DNA from: Halarsenatibacter silvermanii
GTDB taxonomy: Bacteria; Bacillota; Halanaerobiia; Halanaerobiales; Halarsenatibacteraceae
Length of the DNA: 64,000 bases
Reading direction: 5' to 3'
Assembly (NCBI RefSeq): GCF_900103135.1
Contig: NZ_FNGO01000014.1
Location: forward strand, 1-64,000
Within the stretch, counting starts at the first letter, position 1; each line of letters opens with the position of its first letter. Below are positions 1 to 8,010 of the stretch, piece after piece. The translations under genes were made by a program, and so were the position numbers. The notes under the pieces are model-generated. The model saw only the letters and a program-made list of their open reading frames with translations. It did no database searches and was not told the origin of the DNA.

Positions 1-130
1 GCATATTTAAGTGTGTGAGACCTCAATTTATATTTCTTTCCCTTGATCAGATTTAGTATGAATATTGTACTACCCACAACTAATTAACTCAAACATAGAT
101 TTATAGGAACATGATTTTAAATTAAATTTA

Positions 131-139
131 TGATATAAT
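131..139 (+). promoter_or_regulatory. Extended -10 promoter candidate
   Basis: A perfect TATAAT at 134-139 is preceded by TG one base upstream (131-132), the extended -10 arrangement. No good -35 hexamer is seen 17 bases upstream. It lies about 50 bases before the start codon at 188, and GGAGG is at 171-175. Confidence 0.45.
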
Positions 140-187
140 CATTCAAAGATAAATATTATGATATGAAAAAGGAGGAAATATTTCGAT

Positions 188-1159
188 ATGAATTCAGCCA
201 GTAAATTTGCAAAAACCCTTTCCTACAGCAGCAGCTCCAGCGGATCTGATAAACCCGAAACTCGAATTTTAATCGGCGATGGCGCTCTGGGAACCGAGTT
301 GATGAAATCAGACCGGAAGAATATTAACTCTCCTCTGGAGTTCAATCTTCATGCTCCCTCAGAAGTAAGAAGAATTCATAGAAGATATCTCAATGCAGGC
401 TGCCGGTTAATTAATACGAATACATTTTGTGCCAATAGTTTGTATCTGGAAAAGCAGGGTCTTGCTGAAAAAGTTGGAGAAATAAATTTGAGAGGAGCGG
501 GCCTGGCCGAAGAAGCCAGAGCTGATTACAAAGCCTATCAGCAGAAAGATAAAGAAATCATCATAACTGGCAGTGTGGGGCCTACGGGTTCTGAAACTGC
601 AATCTTTCTCGACGAGCAGGAAAACAGGAAAAAAGTTCAGAAAACCTTTCTGGAACAGATAAAATATTTAAAAAGAGGCGGAGTCGATATTATCACTTTA
701 GAAACCTTCTCCTATCATAGAGAACTAAAACTGGCCGCGGAAGCCGCGGAAGAAGCTGACATGCCCTATTTTATGAATATGACAATGACTGATCCGGAAA
801 AAACCGAATATGGCAGCACAATTGAAGATCTGGCCGATATAGCCGAAGATGCCGATGAAGAAAAACTGCTGGCTGTTGGTCTCAACTGCCTGACACCCGA
901 CCAAAAATTTAGAACCGCCTGGCGCTCACTTGCCAATCAGCTGGATTTTAATCTTCCCATTGCTCTTCTCTATAATGCAGGAGCACCTGAACTTGATACT
1001 GACCAGGGAAAAATGATCTATCCTCAGGACGAAGGTTTTTTCGAGGAGTACCAGGAATTTATCAGCTTCATGAAAGGTTATGACTGTATCATCGGAGGCT
1101 GCTGCGGAACCACTCCTGAAACCATCGAAAAACTCAAAGATCTCTTCAAAACATCCTAA
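188..1159 (+). CDS. Homocysteine S-methyltransferase family protein
   Basis: A 323-residue stand-alone homocysteine-binding (MetH N-terminal/BHMT-type) TIM barrel. Family members transfer a methyl group to homocysteine using a zinc-bound thiolate. The glycine-rich start motif GDGALGTEL is at residues 30-38. The three expected zinc ligands are visible: C234 in GLNC and the pair C305-C306 in GGCCGTTP. No folate, cobalamin or reactivation domain follows, so the methyl donor is more likely S-methylmethionine, betaine or a separate methyltransferase module than methyl-THF. GGAGG at 171-175 supports the ATG start. The first 25 residues are Ser-rich and outside the domain. It is monocistronic and convergent with the next gene. 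Confidence 0.85.
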   Translation: MNSASKFAKTLSYSSSSSGSDKPETRILIGDGALGTELMKSDRKNINSPLEFNLHAPSEVRRIHRRYLNAGCRLINTNTFCANSLYLEKQGLAEKVGEINLRGAGLAEEARADYKAYQQKDKEIIITGSVGPTGSETAIFLDEQENRKKVQKTFLEQIKYLKRGGVDIITLETFSYHRELKLAAEAAEEADMPYFMNMTMTDPEKTEYGSTIEDLADIAEDADEEKLLAVGLNCLTPDQKFRTAWRSLANQLDFNLPIALLYNAGAPELDTDQGKMIYPQDEGFFEEYQEFISFMKGYDCIIGGCCGTTPETIEKLKDLFKTS

Positions 1160-1212
1160 TCAATTTACACTTAGGAGATTTGACCAACTGTTTCGGATAA
1201 TAACCCAATATT

Positions 1213-1554
1213 TTAATCCAAATGTTCAATCGTTACTTCATAAATTTCAGCCAGGTATTCACCTATAACCGGCAGATCAGCTTCTACAACCTCCTGAGCA
1301 ATCATCAATGAAAGTCCGCTTAAAACAGTCAGTCCCAGTGCCAGTCCTAACCCCATGGCCAGACCGCCCAGAAAAGTTGTGAAAACAGTTAATACAGGCG
1401 AGGTTTTAAATGCCAGCATTTCGGCTATCATAAATCTGTTAAATCTTTCAGAAAAAGCACGCAGGCGGCACTCCCAGGATGAATCAGGGCGTTTCCATGT
1501 TTCTTCCTCGTTTTCTTTTGTACTGTTGAGCGAGGAATTTTTTTCAGTCTTCAT
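1213..1554 (-). CDS. DUF5665-like small membrane protein
   Basis: A 113-residue protein when started at the ATG at 1554. A longer in-frame reading back to 1674 lies inside the upstream gene and is less likely. The N-terminal 45 residues are charged and hydrophilic. A Gly-rich hydrophobic segment (about residues 58-90, FLGGLAMGLGLALGLTV) follows and a soluble acidic tail closes it. The pattern resembles DUF5665 proteins, which carry one or two membrane spans with a similar Gly-rich motif. The start overlaps the end of the DUF1934 gene by 11 bases, so the two are probably translationally coupled. Function is unknown. Confidence 0.6.
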   Translation of the reverse strand: MKTEKNSSLNSTKENEEETWKRPDSSWECRLRAFSERFNRFMIAEMLAFKTSPVLTVFTTFLGGLAMGLGLALGLTVLSGLSLMIAQEVVEADLPVIGEYLAEIYEVTIEHLD

Positions 1555-2011
1555 GGGATATCTCCTCATCCAGAAGTTCAAATTTAATTTTGAGATCATT
1601 GGTGGAAAAGTAACTGCTTCCAAGATAAAGCCTGTAACAAATTTGCAGTTCTCCCCCGATAATCTCATCTGCACTTTCTCTGGTTATTATATTCAACGAA
1701 ACAGTTTTTGTCTTCATTTCAAGTTTGCCCTGGCCGGTCTTATAAAAACTACAATGAGTCTGACCTTCGATGAATTTTTGTTTGAGACCACCTGAACCCT
1801 TCCTTTGAATCAGAACTCTTTCTTCTTGAGGGTTGAATTTAAGAGTTGTACGGGCTCCGGACAAACCTTCCCCGGTTTCATTATACAGAAGATATATGCT
1901 GCCTCTTTTAACATACATCAACCCCTCACATTCAAATTCAAGCTCTTCCTGGCCTCCTTTCGATATTTCCTGTCTGTTTAAAATTTCAAGCTGAACTTCT
2001 TTTCTGCTCAA
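1544..2011 (-). CDS. DUF1934 domain protein (calycin-like beta barrel)
   Basis: A 155-residue soluble protein. Its alternating beta-strand pattern, with motifs such as YLLYNETGEGLSGARTTLKF and a late LYLGSSYFSTNDLKIKF, resembles the DUF1934 (YwiB-like) family of small lipocalin-fold proteins in Firmicutes. Biochemical role is unknown. Acidic and Gly residues are frequent. It is the first gene of a two-gene unit with the DUF5665-like gene, which overlaps its 3' end. Family assignment rests on pattern and length only. Confidence 0.65.
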   Translation of the reverse strand: MSRKEVQLEILNRQEISKGGQEELEFECEGLMYVKRGSIYLLYNETGEGLSGARTTLKFNPQEERVLIQRKGSGGLKQKFIEGQTHCSFYKTGQGKLEMKTKTVSLNIITRESADEIIGGELQICYRLYLGSSYFSTNDLKIKFELLDEEISHED

Positions 2012-2102
2012 TGCTGACCCTCCAGATTATGCCGCCTATAAAAATACGATATATAAATTATAAATAACCTGAAGTACAATTTTATCTCCGGCAGATTTGG
2101 TC

Positions 2103-2131
2103 TTGTTCCACCCTCCAAAATATGATAATAT
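2103..2131 (+). promoter_or_regulatory. Promoter candidate for tRNA-Leu
   Basis: TTGTTC (2103-2108) and TAATAT (2126-2131) are separated by 17 bases, and the predicted start falls a few bases before the mature tRNA 5' end at 2144. Confidence 0.4.
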
Positions 2132-2143
2132 ATCAATAGTGAT

Positions 2144-2230
2144 GCCGAAGTGGCGGAACTGGCAGACGCGCCGGATTCAAAATCCGGTGGGCGTCAGCCC
2201 GTGTGGGTTCGAATCCCACCTTCGGCACCA
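2144..2230 (+). tRNA. tRNA-Leu (CAA anticodon)
   Basis: An 87-base class II tRNA with the CCA end encoded. The acceptor stem GCCGAAG pairs with CTTCGGC. The anticodon stem CCGGA/TCCGG closes a loop reading TTCAAAA, giving anticodon CAA for TTG codons. A long variable arm follows, and the T arm carries GGTTCGAATCC. Everything needed for a functional tRNA is present. Confidence 0.97.
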
Positions 2231-2246
2231 CTTTTTTTATTTCTGC

Positions 2247-3026
2247 TCAACGAACTGAATTTACCAGCTGCCCCAGTCCTTCAATTTCGATTTTGACCTC
2301 ATCTCCACTTTTGAGATAGCGCGGTGGAGAAAAACTTTTACCCACTCCCGCCGGTGTCCCGGTCAATATTAAAGTCCCCGGCAGAAGCGTCATCATTTTA
2401 GAACAATAACTAACCAGCTGTTCCGGGTCAAATATCATATCTTTTGTGTTTGATTGCTGTCTTATTTCCCCGTTTACATAACTGCGGATCTCACTGCCGC
2501 CCTCTTCCAATTCGGTCTCTATCCAGGGTCCAGCAGGACAGAAAGTGTCAAAAGATTTTGCCCTGATCCACTGGCCGTCATCTTCCTGACAATCTCTGGC
2601 AGTAACATCATTGACACAGGTAAATCCCAGGATTGCTTTTCCAGCATTTTCAGGTTGAACATCGCTGGTTTTTTCACCGATCACTATGCCCAGTTCAGCT
2701 TCATAGTCAACTTTTTTCGGAGCTGCCGCCGGCAGCTCAATCGGTTTTTCAGGGGGTAAAATACTGCTGGTTGCTTTCATAAACATCAGAGGTTCATCCG
2801 GTATGCTGCTTCCCAGTTCTTCTGCATGCCCGAAGTAATTTAATCCTATGGCTATTATATTGGGTGGGAATACTGGCGCCAAAAGCTGCACTTCGTCCAG
2901 GCTGTGCGATTTTTCGCTCACATTGTAATCCGAAAGAATATCTCCGCTTATTTCTAAAATCTCTCCTTCTTCCAGTCTACCCTGATGAACTTTTCCTGCT
3001 TCTGTTTCAAATCTAACCAGTTTCAT
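2247..3026 (-). CDS. Fumarylacetoacetate hydrolase (FAH) family protein
   Basis: A 259-residue protein with the FAH C-terminal fold. The motif IAIGLNYFGHAEE opens the domain. The metal-binding acidic residues sit in DYEAELGIVIG (about residues 107-117) and CVNDVTARDCQ (about 137-147). A late LTGTPAGVG loop is also typical. Family members hydrolyse or decarboxylate acylpyruvates, oxaloacetate or related 2-oxo diacids with Mg2+. The exact substrate cannot be read here; an oxaloacetate/acylpyruvase role is the usual default for short members. It lies alone, divergent from the MBL hydrolase gene and just downstream of tRNA-Leu on the other strand. Confidence 0.85.
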   Translation of the reverse strand: MKLVRFETEAGKVHQGRLEEGEILEISGDILSDYNVSEKSHSLDEVQLLAPVFPPNIIAIGLNYFGHAEELGSSIPDEPLMFMKATSSILPPEKPIELPAAAPKKVDYEAELGIVIGEKTSDVQPENAGKAILGFTCVNDVTARDCQEDDGQWIRAKSFDTFCPAGPWIETELEEGGSEIRSYVNGEIRQQSNTKDMIFDPEQLVSYCSKMMTLLPGTLILTGTPAGVGKSFSPPRYLKSGDEVKIEIEGLGQLVNSVR

Positions 3027-3184
3027 TAATTCACCTCTTCTCGAAGTAACGCAGTGTCAAAAGATCTAGCCTTTTAACCAGCAATTTATTTTAACCGGTA
3101 GTTTAACATAAAGGTAATGTTATTAACAATTTCTTTTCAATTTCTCAAACTCCTTCTTAAAAAGCAAACCTGATTTATAGGTTC

Positions 3185-3213
3185 TTGATTTTCCAATTTA
3201 AAGCATATATCAT
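3185..3213 (+). promoter_or_regulatory. Sigma-A-type promoter for the MBL hydrolase gene
   Basis: TTGATT (3185-3190), a 17-base spacer and TATCAT (3208-3213). The predicted start is about 40 bases before the ATG at 3261, which has GGGGGG as its ribosome site. Confidence 0.5.
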
Positions 3214-3260
3214 AAAAATGTCGAGCGAACAATAAAAATTTATTATTCGGGGGGATTAAT

Positions 3261-3836
3261 ATGGAGATAAGATGGCTTGGTAACGCCTGTCTGGAAGTTA
3301 GAGATCAGCAAAATCTGCTGCTGGACCCGAATTTTTTGCTGGAACCGGAATTTGACCCCGATATAATCCTGGTAACTCATGAGCATGACGATCACGTATC
3401 TTCAGAATTCATAGAGAATTACGAAGCCAAAAAACTTTTTGCCCCTTATACAGTTTTTGAAGAACATGATATTCAGGGAGAAAAACTTGCTGCCGGCGAA
3501 GAAATAGCTGGCAGCATCCAGGCTTACGAATGTGATTGTTATGGTTCTGATTACTCGCTGTGCTACTATTTTGAAGGACTTTATCATACGGCTGATGCAT
3601 CTCAATTTCCAGCTCCCGGCGGAGAGGTAAACCTGATGTTCACCGCCTGTTTTCCCGATTTCTATCAGGATTATCTCCAGCGCTGCAGGGAGATTGAGCC
3701 CGATCTAGTCATCCCCTATCACTACAATCCCGAAGACCAAAAAGAGCTGTCAGAAGCTGAAGGACTGGTTAAAAGGCTGCAGGATAACGGCTTTAACGCA
3801 AAAACTATCTCTCCCGGTCAGACAATAGAAATATAA
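3261..3836 (+). CDS. MBL-fold metal-dependent hydrolase
   Basis: A 191-residue compact metallo-beta-lactamase-fold protein. The metal motif THEHDDH (HxHxDH) is at about residues 39-45, with the expected Asp (LLLDPN) before it. Later HTAD (about 114-117) and PYHYNPED (about 154-161) could supply the remaining metal ligands. It resembles the UlaG/UPF0173 type of stand-alone phosphodiesterase-like or lactonase-like hydrolases, smaller than RNase Z. Substrate unknown. It has its own promoter and is convergent with the betaine transporter operon. Confidence 0.8.
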   Translation: MEIRWLGNACLEVRDQQNLLLDPNFLLEPEFDPDIILVTHEHDDHVSSEFIENYEAKKLFAPYTVFEEHDIQGEKLAAGEEIAGSIQAYECDCYGSDYSLCYYFEGLYHTADASQFPAPGGEVNLMFTACFPDFYQDYLQRCREIEPDLVIPYHYNPEDQKELSEAEGLVKRLQDNGFNAKTISPGQTIEI

Positions 3837-3880
3837 TCTTATCAGTATTTAAATTTGAATCCATTTTTTCAATAGAGACA

Positions 3881-4732
3881 TTATTCCTGTTCTTCCGAAC
3901 GGAACATTCTGTCCAGTATTACTGCCAGTATAACGACACCCAGACCGGCTTCAAAACCCATGCCTATATCCACCACAGAAAGTGATCTCAGCACCGGCTC
4001 GCCCAGGCCGCCTGCTCCAATCATAGCAGCGATAACAACCATCGAAAGCGAAAGCATGATGCACTGATTGATCCCCATCATAATTGAAGGGCGTGCTCCC
4101 GGCAGTTCAACTTTTAACAGCATCTGCCACCAGTTACAACCAAATGCCTGGCCGGCTTCTTTCAGCTCTTCATCGACCTGGATTATGCCCAGATAGGTCA
4201 GACGAATAGGTGGAGCTATAGCAAAAACTACAGTAGCTATAACTCCCGGAACATTTCCCAGGCCAAAAAACATCAGAGCTGGTATGAGGTATACAAAGGG
4301 AGGAATCGTCTGCATCAAATCCAGTATGGGGCGGGAAATAAAATGAAATATTTTGCTGTGAGCTTTTATTATTCCCAGAGGAATACCTGCTGTGAGGGCA
4401 ATCAAAACCGAAGTCAAAATTGAGGCAACAGTAACTAGCAATTCCTCCCAGATACCCATATTGAGCACCAGCAGCAGCCCCAGGATAACAAAAATTGACA
4501 GAGATTTGCCGCGTAGCTTCCAGGCAATCGCAGCTACAGTCAGTATTAACAACAGGGGCGGCCACAAATTCAAGAAGTTTTCAAATCCACCGATCATACC
4601 GCCAACCATATTGGAAAAAGCATCCAGAGGGCCGGAAAAATTTGCTATCAAAAAATTTACAGCTGCTTCTATCCAGTCCCCCAGAGGAATATCAAATACC
4701 AAAACTTCCTCCAGATAAGTAAAGATATTCAT
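3881..4732 (-). CDS. Glycine betaine/proline ABC transporter permease
   Basis: A 283-residue inner-membrane permease of the ProW/OpuAB type. About six hydrophobic segments are visible, and the binding-protein-dependent transport EAA loop appears as EAGQAFGCNWWQMLLKVELP (about residues 190-210). The start is set at the ATG at 4732: the upstream in-frame ATG at 4747 is itself part of the ribosome site (GAGGAGG, 7 bases before 4732). It is the third gene of the betaine operon, separated from the binding-protein gene by a strong hairpin that should lower its expression relative to the binding protein. It imports compatible solutes for osmoprotection, driven by the ATPase encoded at 5898-7082. Confidence 0.9.
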   Translation of the reverse strand: MNIFTYLEEVLVFDIPLGDWIEAAVNFLIANFSGPLDAFSNMVGGMIGGFENFLNLWPPLLLILTVAAIAWKLRGKSLSIFVILGLLLVLNMGIWEELLVTVASILTSVLIALTAGIPLGIIKAHSKIFHFISRPILDLMQTIPPFVYLIPALMFFGLGNVPGVIATVVFAIAPPIRLTYLGIIQVDEELKEAGQAFGCNWWQMLLKVELPGARPSIMMGINQCIMLSLSMVVIAAMIGAGGLGEPVLRSLSVVDIGMGFEAGLGVVILAVILDRMFRSEEQE

Positions 4733-4760
4733 GCAAATCCTCCTCATTCTTAATTATAAA

Positions 4761-4801
4761 AGCAGTGGAGCAGCCATCCGGCTATCAGCTGCTCCACCGC
4801 T
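4761..4801 (-). terminator. Intercistronic hairpin with T-rich tail in the betaine operon
   Basis: Arms at 4761-4774 and 4788-4801 form a 14-bp stem with one mismatch. On the minus strand it is followed by TTTTATAATT, just after the binding-protein gene and 28 bases before the permease start. It can act as a partial terminator or as a 3' stabiliser of the binding-protein message. Confidence 0.7.
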
Positions 4802-4878
4802 GAATTAGTATATATTTTCCCGGTCAACTAATTTGTTTTAAGCTGGATAAAGTTCCTGCTGGCATTTTTTTAAATATC

Positions 4879-5829
4879 TTATTCAGCAAAACTTTCTTCC
4901 AGAGCTTCCAGAGCTGGAGTTTCGCCATCGGCAGCATAAACTCCTTCTACCCACTCTGCCACTATGTCCAGATTGGCGCCGACCCACTCTTCTGCTATCT
5001 CAGCAGGTTCTCTCTCTTCATAACCATATTCATAAATCCACTCGTCCTGCCATTCTGTTTCCACTTTTATCTGAGACATCAATTTATATACATTGGGCAT
5101 CTCTTCACCAAAACCTGTCCGCTGAGCTGTTTTTACCTCGTCAGATTCACCCCAGATATTTTCGGGATCCTCAAGAGGTTTGATATCATAGGCCAAATTC
5201 ATCCAGTGCGGCTCCCAGCCGTTGAAAGCAATCCAGTCTCCCCTCTGCTGGGCTCTGTCGACTTCTGACAGCATACCGGCCTCGCTGCTGGCCACTAACT
5301 CCCAGTCCTCCAGGTTGTAGGTGCTATCCTCTATGGCATTTTGAATAATAATATTACCATCATTACCGGGCTCGAGCCCGTAAATTTCATAACCAAACTC
5401 CTCACCATATTCATGGAGATCGGCCATCGATTGAACTCCTGCTTCATAGGCTTCCTCATTTACATAAGTAGCATAAAGCGCCTCTTCCAGATTGGTGGCT
5501 ATCGGTTCAATATCTCCAGCTTCTTCGTGCTCGCGATAGGTTACTTCCATGGTGGGAAGCCAGACTCCCATGAATAGATCAACTTCCCCCCGGCTCATTC
5601 CCTGAAAGAGAACCTCCTGCATATAACTTTGCATTTCAGTTTCGTATCCCAGCTCGTGCAGGATAGTCCGGGCCACCTCAGTCTTCACAGTAACTCCGGG
5701 CCATTCCACGTAACCAAAATGGATGACCTCATCTTCGGCAGCAGCCGGTTCAGCGTCCAGCCCAACAAAAGCAGCAGACATTATAAGTGCGATAACGAGC
5801 ACAGAAATAGTGAGACGAGTTCCTTTCAT
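4879..5829 (-). CDS. Glycine betaine-binding protein of ABC transporter
   Basis: A 316-residue extracytoplasmic solute-binding protein of the OpuAC/ProX type. A Sec signal peptide covers residues 1-30 (basic start, hydrophobic core, Ala-rich end before AEDEVIHFGY). There is no lipobox Cys, so it is not a lipoprotein; this implies a periplasm closed by an outer membrane. Conserved Trp residues in VEWPGV, GVWLP and FNGWEPHWM are placed where the family builds its aromatic cage for quaternary ammonium groups. The protein is strikingly acidic, as expected for a halophile. It lies between the ATPase and permease genes. Confidence 0.9.
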   Translation of the reverse strand: MKGTRLTISVLVIALIMSAAFVGLDAEPAAAEDEVIHFGYVEWPGVTVKTEVARTILHELGYETEMQSYMQEVLFQGMSRGEVDLFMGVWLPTMEVTYREHEEAGDIEPIATNLEEALYATYVNEEAYEAGVQSMADLHEYGEEFGYEIYGLEPGNDGNIIIQNAIEDSTYNLEDWELVASSEAGMLSEVDRAQQRGDWIAFNGWEPHWMNLAYDIKPLEDPENIWGESDEVKTAQRTGFGEEMPNVYKLMSQIKVETEWQDEWIYEYGYEEREPAEIAEEWVGANLDIVAEWVEGVYAADGETPALEALEESFAE

Positions 5830-5897
5830 TTTTTATTCCCTCCTCGGGTAGATTTTATTAATATATAAGAATTGATAAAAATTTTCTATCAGCCTTC

Positions 5898-7082
5898 TCA
5901 AATATCAGTTGAGGAATCGAGATTGGCAATCACATGAGTCTTGACGATAACTCCTAAAAGCTTATTCTCTGAATTAACCACGGGCAGCGGCAGGCTCGTA
6001 CCGGCAACCCGCGAAAAAAGCTCGCTGACGGGTTCATCCAGACTCGCCGTTTCTCTATCAGTTAAGTTATCGGTAACATCTTCTTTTTCCTCATCGAGCA
6101 TCTCTTTTACCTTATCTATCTCCAGAACTCCCAGATATTTTTTATTTCTATCCACCACAAAAATACTTGTTAAACCTTCCTGATTCATCTTATGTAATGC
6201 TGTTCTGGGTCCCTGATTCTCATACAATAGATCTGCCGGCTTGGCCATAATGTCTTCCGCATTTAAAACCCTTGATCTATTGACATCTTCAACAAATTCA
6301 GCAACATATTCATTTTTGGCTTCGTTTAAAATTTCCTCATGATCACCAAGCTGCACTATCACACCATCTTTCATTATGGCGATTCTATCACCCAGCTTTA
6401 GTGCTTCATCGAGATCATGAGTGATGAAAACTATAGTTCTTTCGATCTCTTCATAAAGATCAAGCAGCTGATCCTGCATATCCTTTTTAATCAGAGGATC
6501 CAGGGCACTGAAGGGTTCATCCATAAGCATAATATCTGTATCAACTGCCAGGGCCCGGGCCAGCCCCACCCTCTGCTGCATGCCTCCACTCAATTGATCG
6601 GGATGCTGATCCTCATATCCGCTCAAACCGACCATATCCAGCGCTTTTTGAGCTTTTTCACGTCGGACTTCTTTTTCAATTCCCTGAACCTCGAGCCCAA
6701 ACTCCGCATTTTCCATCACAGTTCGAAATGGAAACAAAGCAAAGTTTTGAAATACCATTCCAAAATTTTCCTGGCGATATTGCCTTAAATCGCTTTTATC
6801 CAAATTCATTACATTTTCATCATCTACATAAATATTTCCTTTAGTGGGCTCAACAATTCTATTGATACAGCGCAGCAGAGTGGATTTTCCACTCCCGGAA
6901 AGACCCATGAGGACAAATATCTCTCCCTCTTCAACCTCAAAATTGACATCGTGAACTCCCACAGTATTTCCTGTTTTTTCAAGAACTTCATCCTTACTGT
7001 AACCCTCTTCCAGCAGCGGGAATGCCTCTTCCGGTGAATCCCCAAATATCTTCGAAACATTTTCAACCCTGATTTTGCTCAT
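5898..7082 (-). CDS. Glycine betaine/proline ABC transporter ATP-binding protein
   Basis: A 394-residue ATPase of the ProV/OpuAA type. An N-terminal helix precedes the nucleotide-binding domain: Walker A GLSGSGKST, signature LSGGMQQRVGLARAL, Walker B IMLMDEPFSALDP and the H-loop ITHDLDEAL. The C-terminal 110 residues form a CBS pair, which in OpuA senses ionic strength through the membrane. The start is the ATG at 7082 with GGAGAG 7 bases upstream; the in-frame extension to 7157 runs through a leader hairpin and is rejected. First gene of the operon ATPase, binding protein, permease. Confidence 0.92.
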   Translation of the reverse strand: MSKIRVENVSKIFGDSPEEAFPLLEEGYSKDEVLEKTGNTVGVHDVNFEVEEGEIFVLMGLSGSGKSTLLRCINRIVEPTKGNIYVDDENVMNLDKSDLRQYRQENFGMVFQNFALFPFRTVMENAEFGLEVQGIEKEVRREKAQKALDMVGLSGYEDQHPDQLSGGMQQRVGLARALAVDTDIMLMDEPFSALDPLIKKDMQDQLLDLYEEIERTIVFITHDLDEALKLGDRIAIMKDGVIVQLGDHEEILNEAKNEYVAEFVEDVNRSRVLNAEDIMAKPADLLYENQGPRTALHKMNQEGLTSIFVVDRNKKYLGVLEIDKVKEMLDEEKEDVTDNLTDRETASLDEPVSELFSRVAGTSLPLPVVNSENKLLGVIVKTHVIANLDSSTDI

Positions 7083-7124
7083 GAATGTCTCTCCTTTCCT
7101 GTTAAATTCCCCGAATAAAAAGAA

Positions 7125-7180
7125 AGGTACAGAAATATGTACTGCAGCTAGCTGCACCCTTCAAACATATCTCTGTACCT
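7125..7180 (-). promoter_or_regulatory. Leader hairpin / attenuator-like element of betaine operon
   Basis: Arms 7125-7140 and 7165-7180 pair over 16 positions with a single mismatch. Inside them GCAGCTAGCTGC (7144-7155) is a perfect 12-base palindrome. On the minus strand the hairpin is followed by TTCTTTTTATTC and then by the ribosome site and start at 7082. An A+T-rich TATATATTATAAC on the minus strand at about 7188-7200 may be the -10 region. The arrangement suggests transcription attenuation of the transporter. Confidence 0.55.
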
Positions 7181-7331
7181 GTTTATGTTATAATATATAA
7201 GAGATACTCATTTTAACCCAGCAAATAAAAAATTTCACACCAGGCTAAAACAATTTTCAAAAAGAGTTCAAAATATCCTCACTTTAAGGATTTCATAAGA
7301 ATACTAACAAATAATCTTGACCTTGTCAAAC

Positions 7332-7958
7332 CTAAGCGAACTTATCCTGATAATCCTTTTGAGCTGCCTCAATCAGCTGGCAGGCTTTCTCAGACCCATA
7401 TACAGTTTTAACCACGCATTTAGGCTCATCAGCTTCCGGCCCGGTTTTATAACTCAAAAAATAATGCTTTATTCTGGTCATAATACCTTCAGGCAGATCT
7501 TCCAGACAACTGTACTGGTTGTAAACCGAATCGTCTTTCAAAACCGCGATGATTTTATCGTCTGCCTCCCCCCTGTCGAGTAATCCGAGTCCCCCAAGCG
7601 GGCGAGCAGTCATAAGAATGTCGCCATGAGGAACAATTTTCTCTGTCAGAACCATGACATCGAGAGGATCGCTATCACCTTCCAGATCAGCTTCTCCTAT
7701 ATCCTCAGCCATGATACTTGAGACCCTTTCACCACAAAAGGTTCTCGGCATCATACCATAGGGAGCAGGAGAATAACTGGAAAATCTTTGAGGCCGGTCA
7801 ACTTTCAGAAGTCCGCTTTTTTTATCCAGCTCATATTTAATTCCATCCTGAGGTACTAATTCTACATAGACGTTGATGATTTCGGGAGAGTTAGGTCCGG
7901 CTTCAATACCATGCCAGGGATGGGCCATCATGTTATTTCTTTCTGTCAATATTATCAT
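7332..7958 (-). CDS. ppa: Inorganic pyrophosphatase (family I)
   Basis: A soluble family I pyrophosphatase, hydrolysing PPi to two phosphates with Mg2+ and pulling biosynthetic reactions forward. The active-site signature DGDSDPLDVMVL-like segment appears as EGDSDPLDVMVLTE (about residues 94-107). An earlier KYELDKKSGLLKVDR with K and R phosphate ligands, and a late KHYFLSYK, are also present. Length is 208 residues from the ATG at 7958. That ATG has its purine-rich site too close, so a TTG three codons in (about 9 bases after AAGGA) or the double ATG near 7931 may be the true start. Confidence 0.9.
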   Translation of the reverse strand: MIILTERNNMMAHPWHGIEAGPNSPEIINVYVELVPQDGIKYELDKKSGLLKVDRPQRFSSYSPAPYGMMPRTFCGERVSSIMAEDIGEADLEGDSDPLDVMVLTEKIVPHGDILMTARPLGGLGLLDRGEADDKIIAVLKDDSVYNQYSCLEDLPEGIMTRIKHYFLSYKTGPEADEPKCVVKTVYGSEKACQLIEAAQKDYQDKFA

Positions 7959-8010
7959 TCCTTTCTATGAATTAAATAAAGGATGGTCTCCGGCCAGAAT
8001 CATAAATAGC

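Noticed and set aside
1213-1674. Long form of the DUF5665-like gene starting at 1674
   Set aside because: The additional 40 residues lie inside DUF1934 and have no ribosome site; ATG 1554 is preferred.
7083-7157. N-terminal extension of the betaine ATPase
   Set aside because: It would translate the leader hairpin. ATG 7082 has a proper ribosome site and matches family length.
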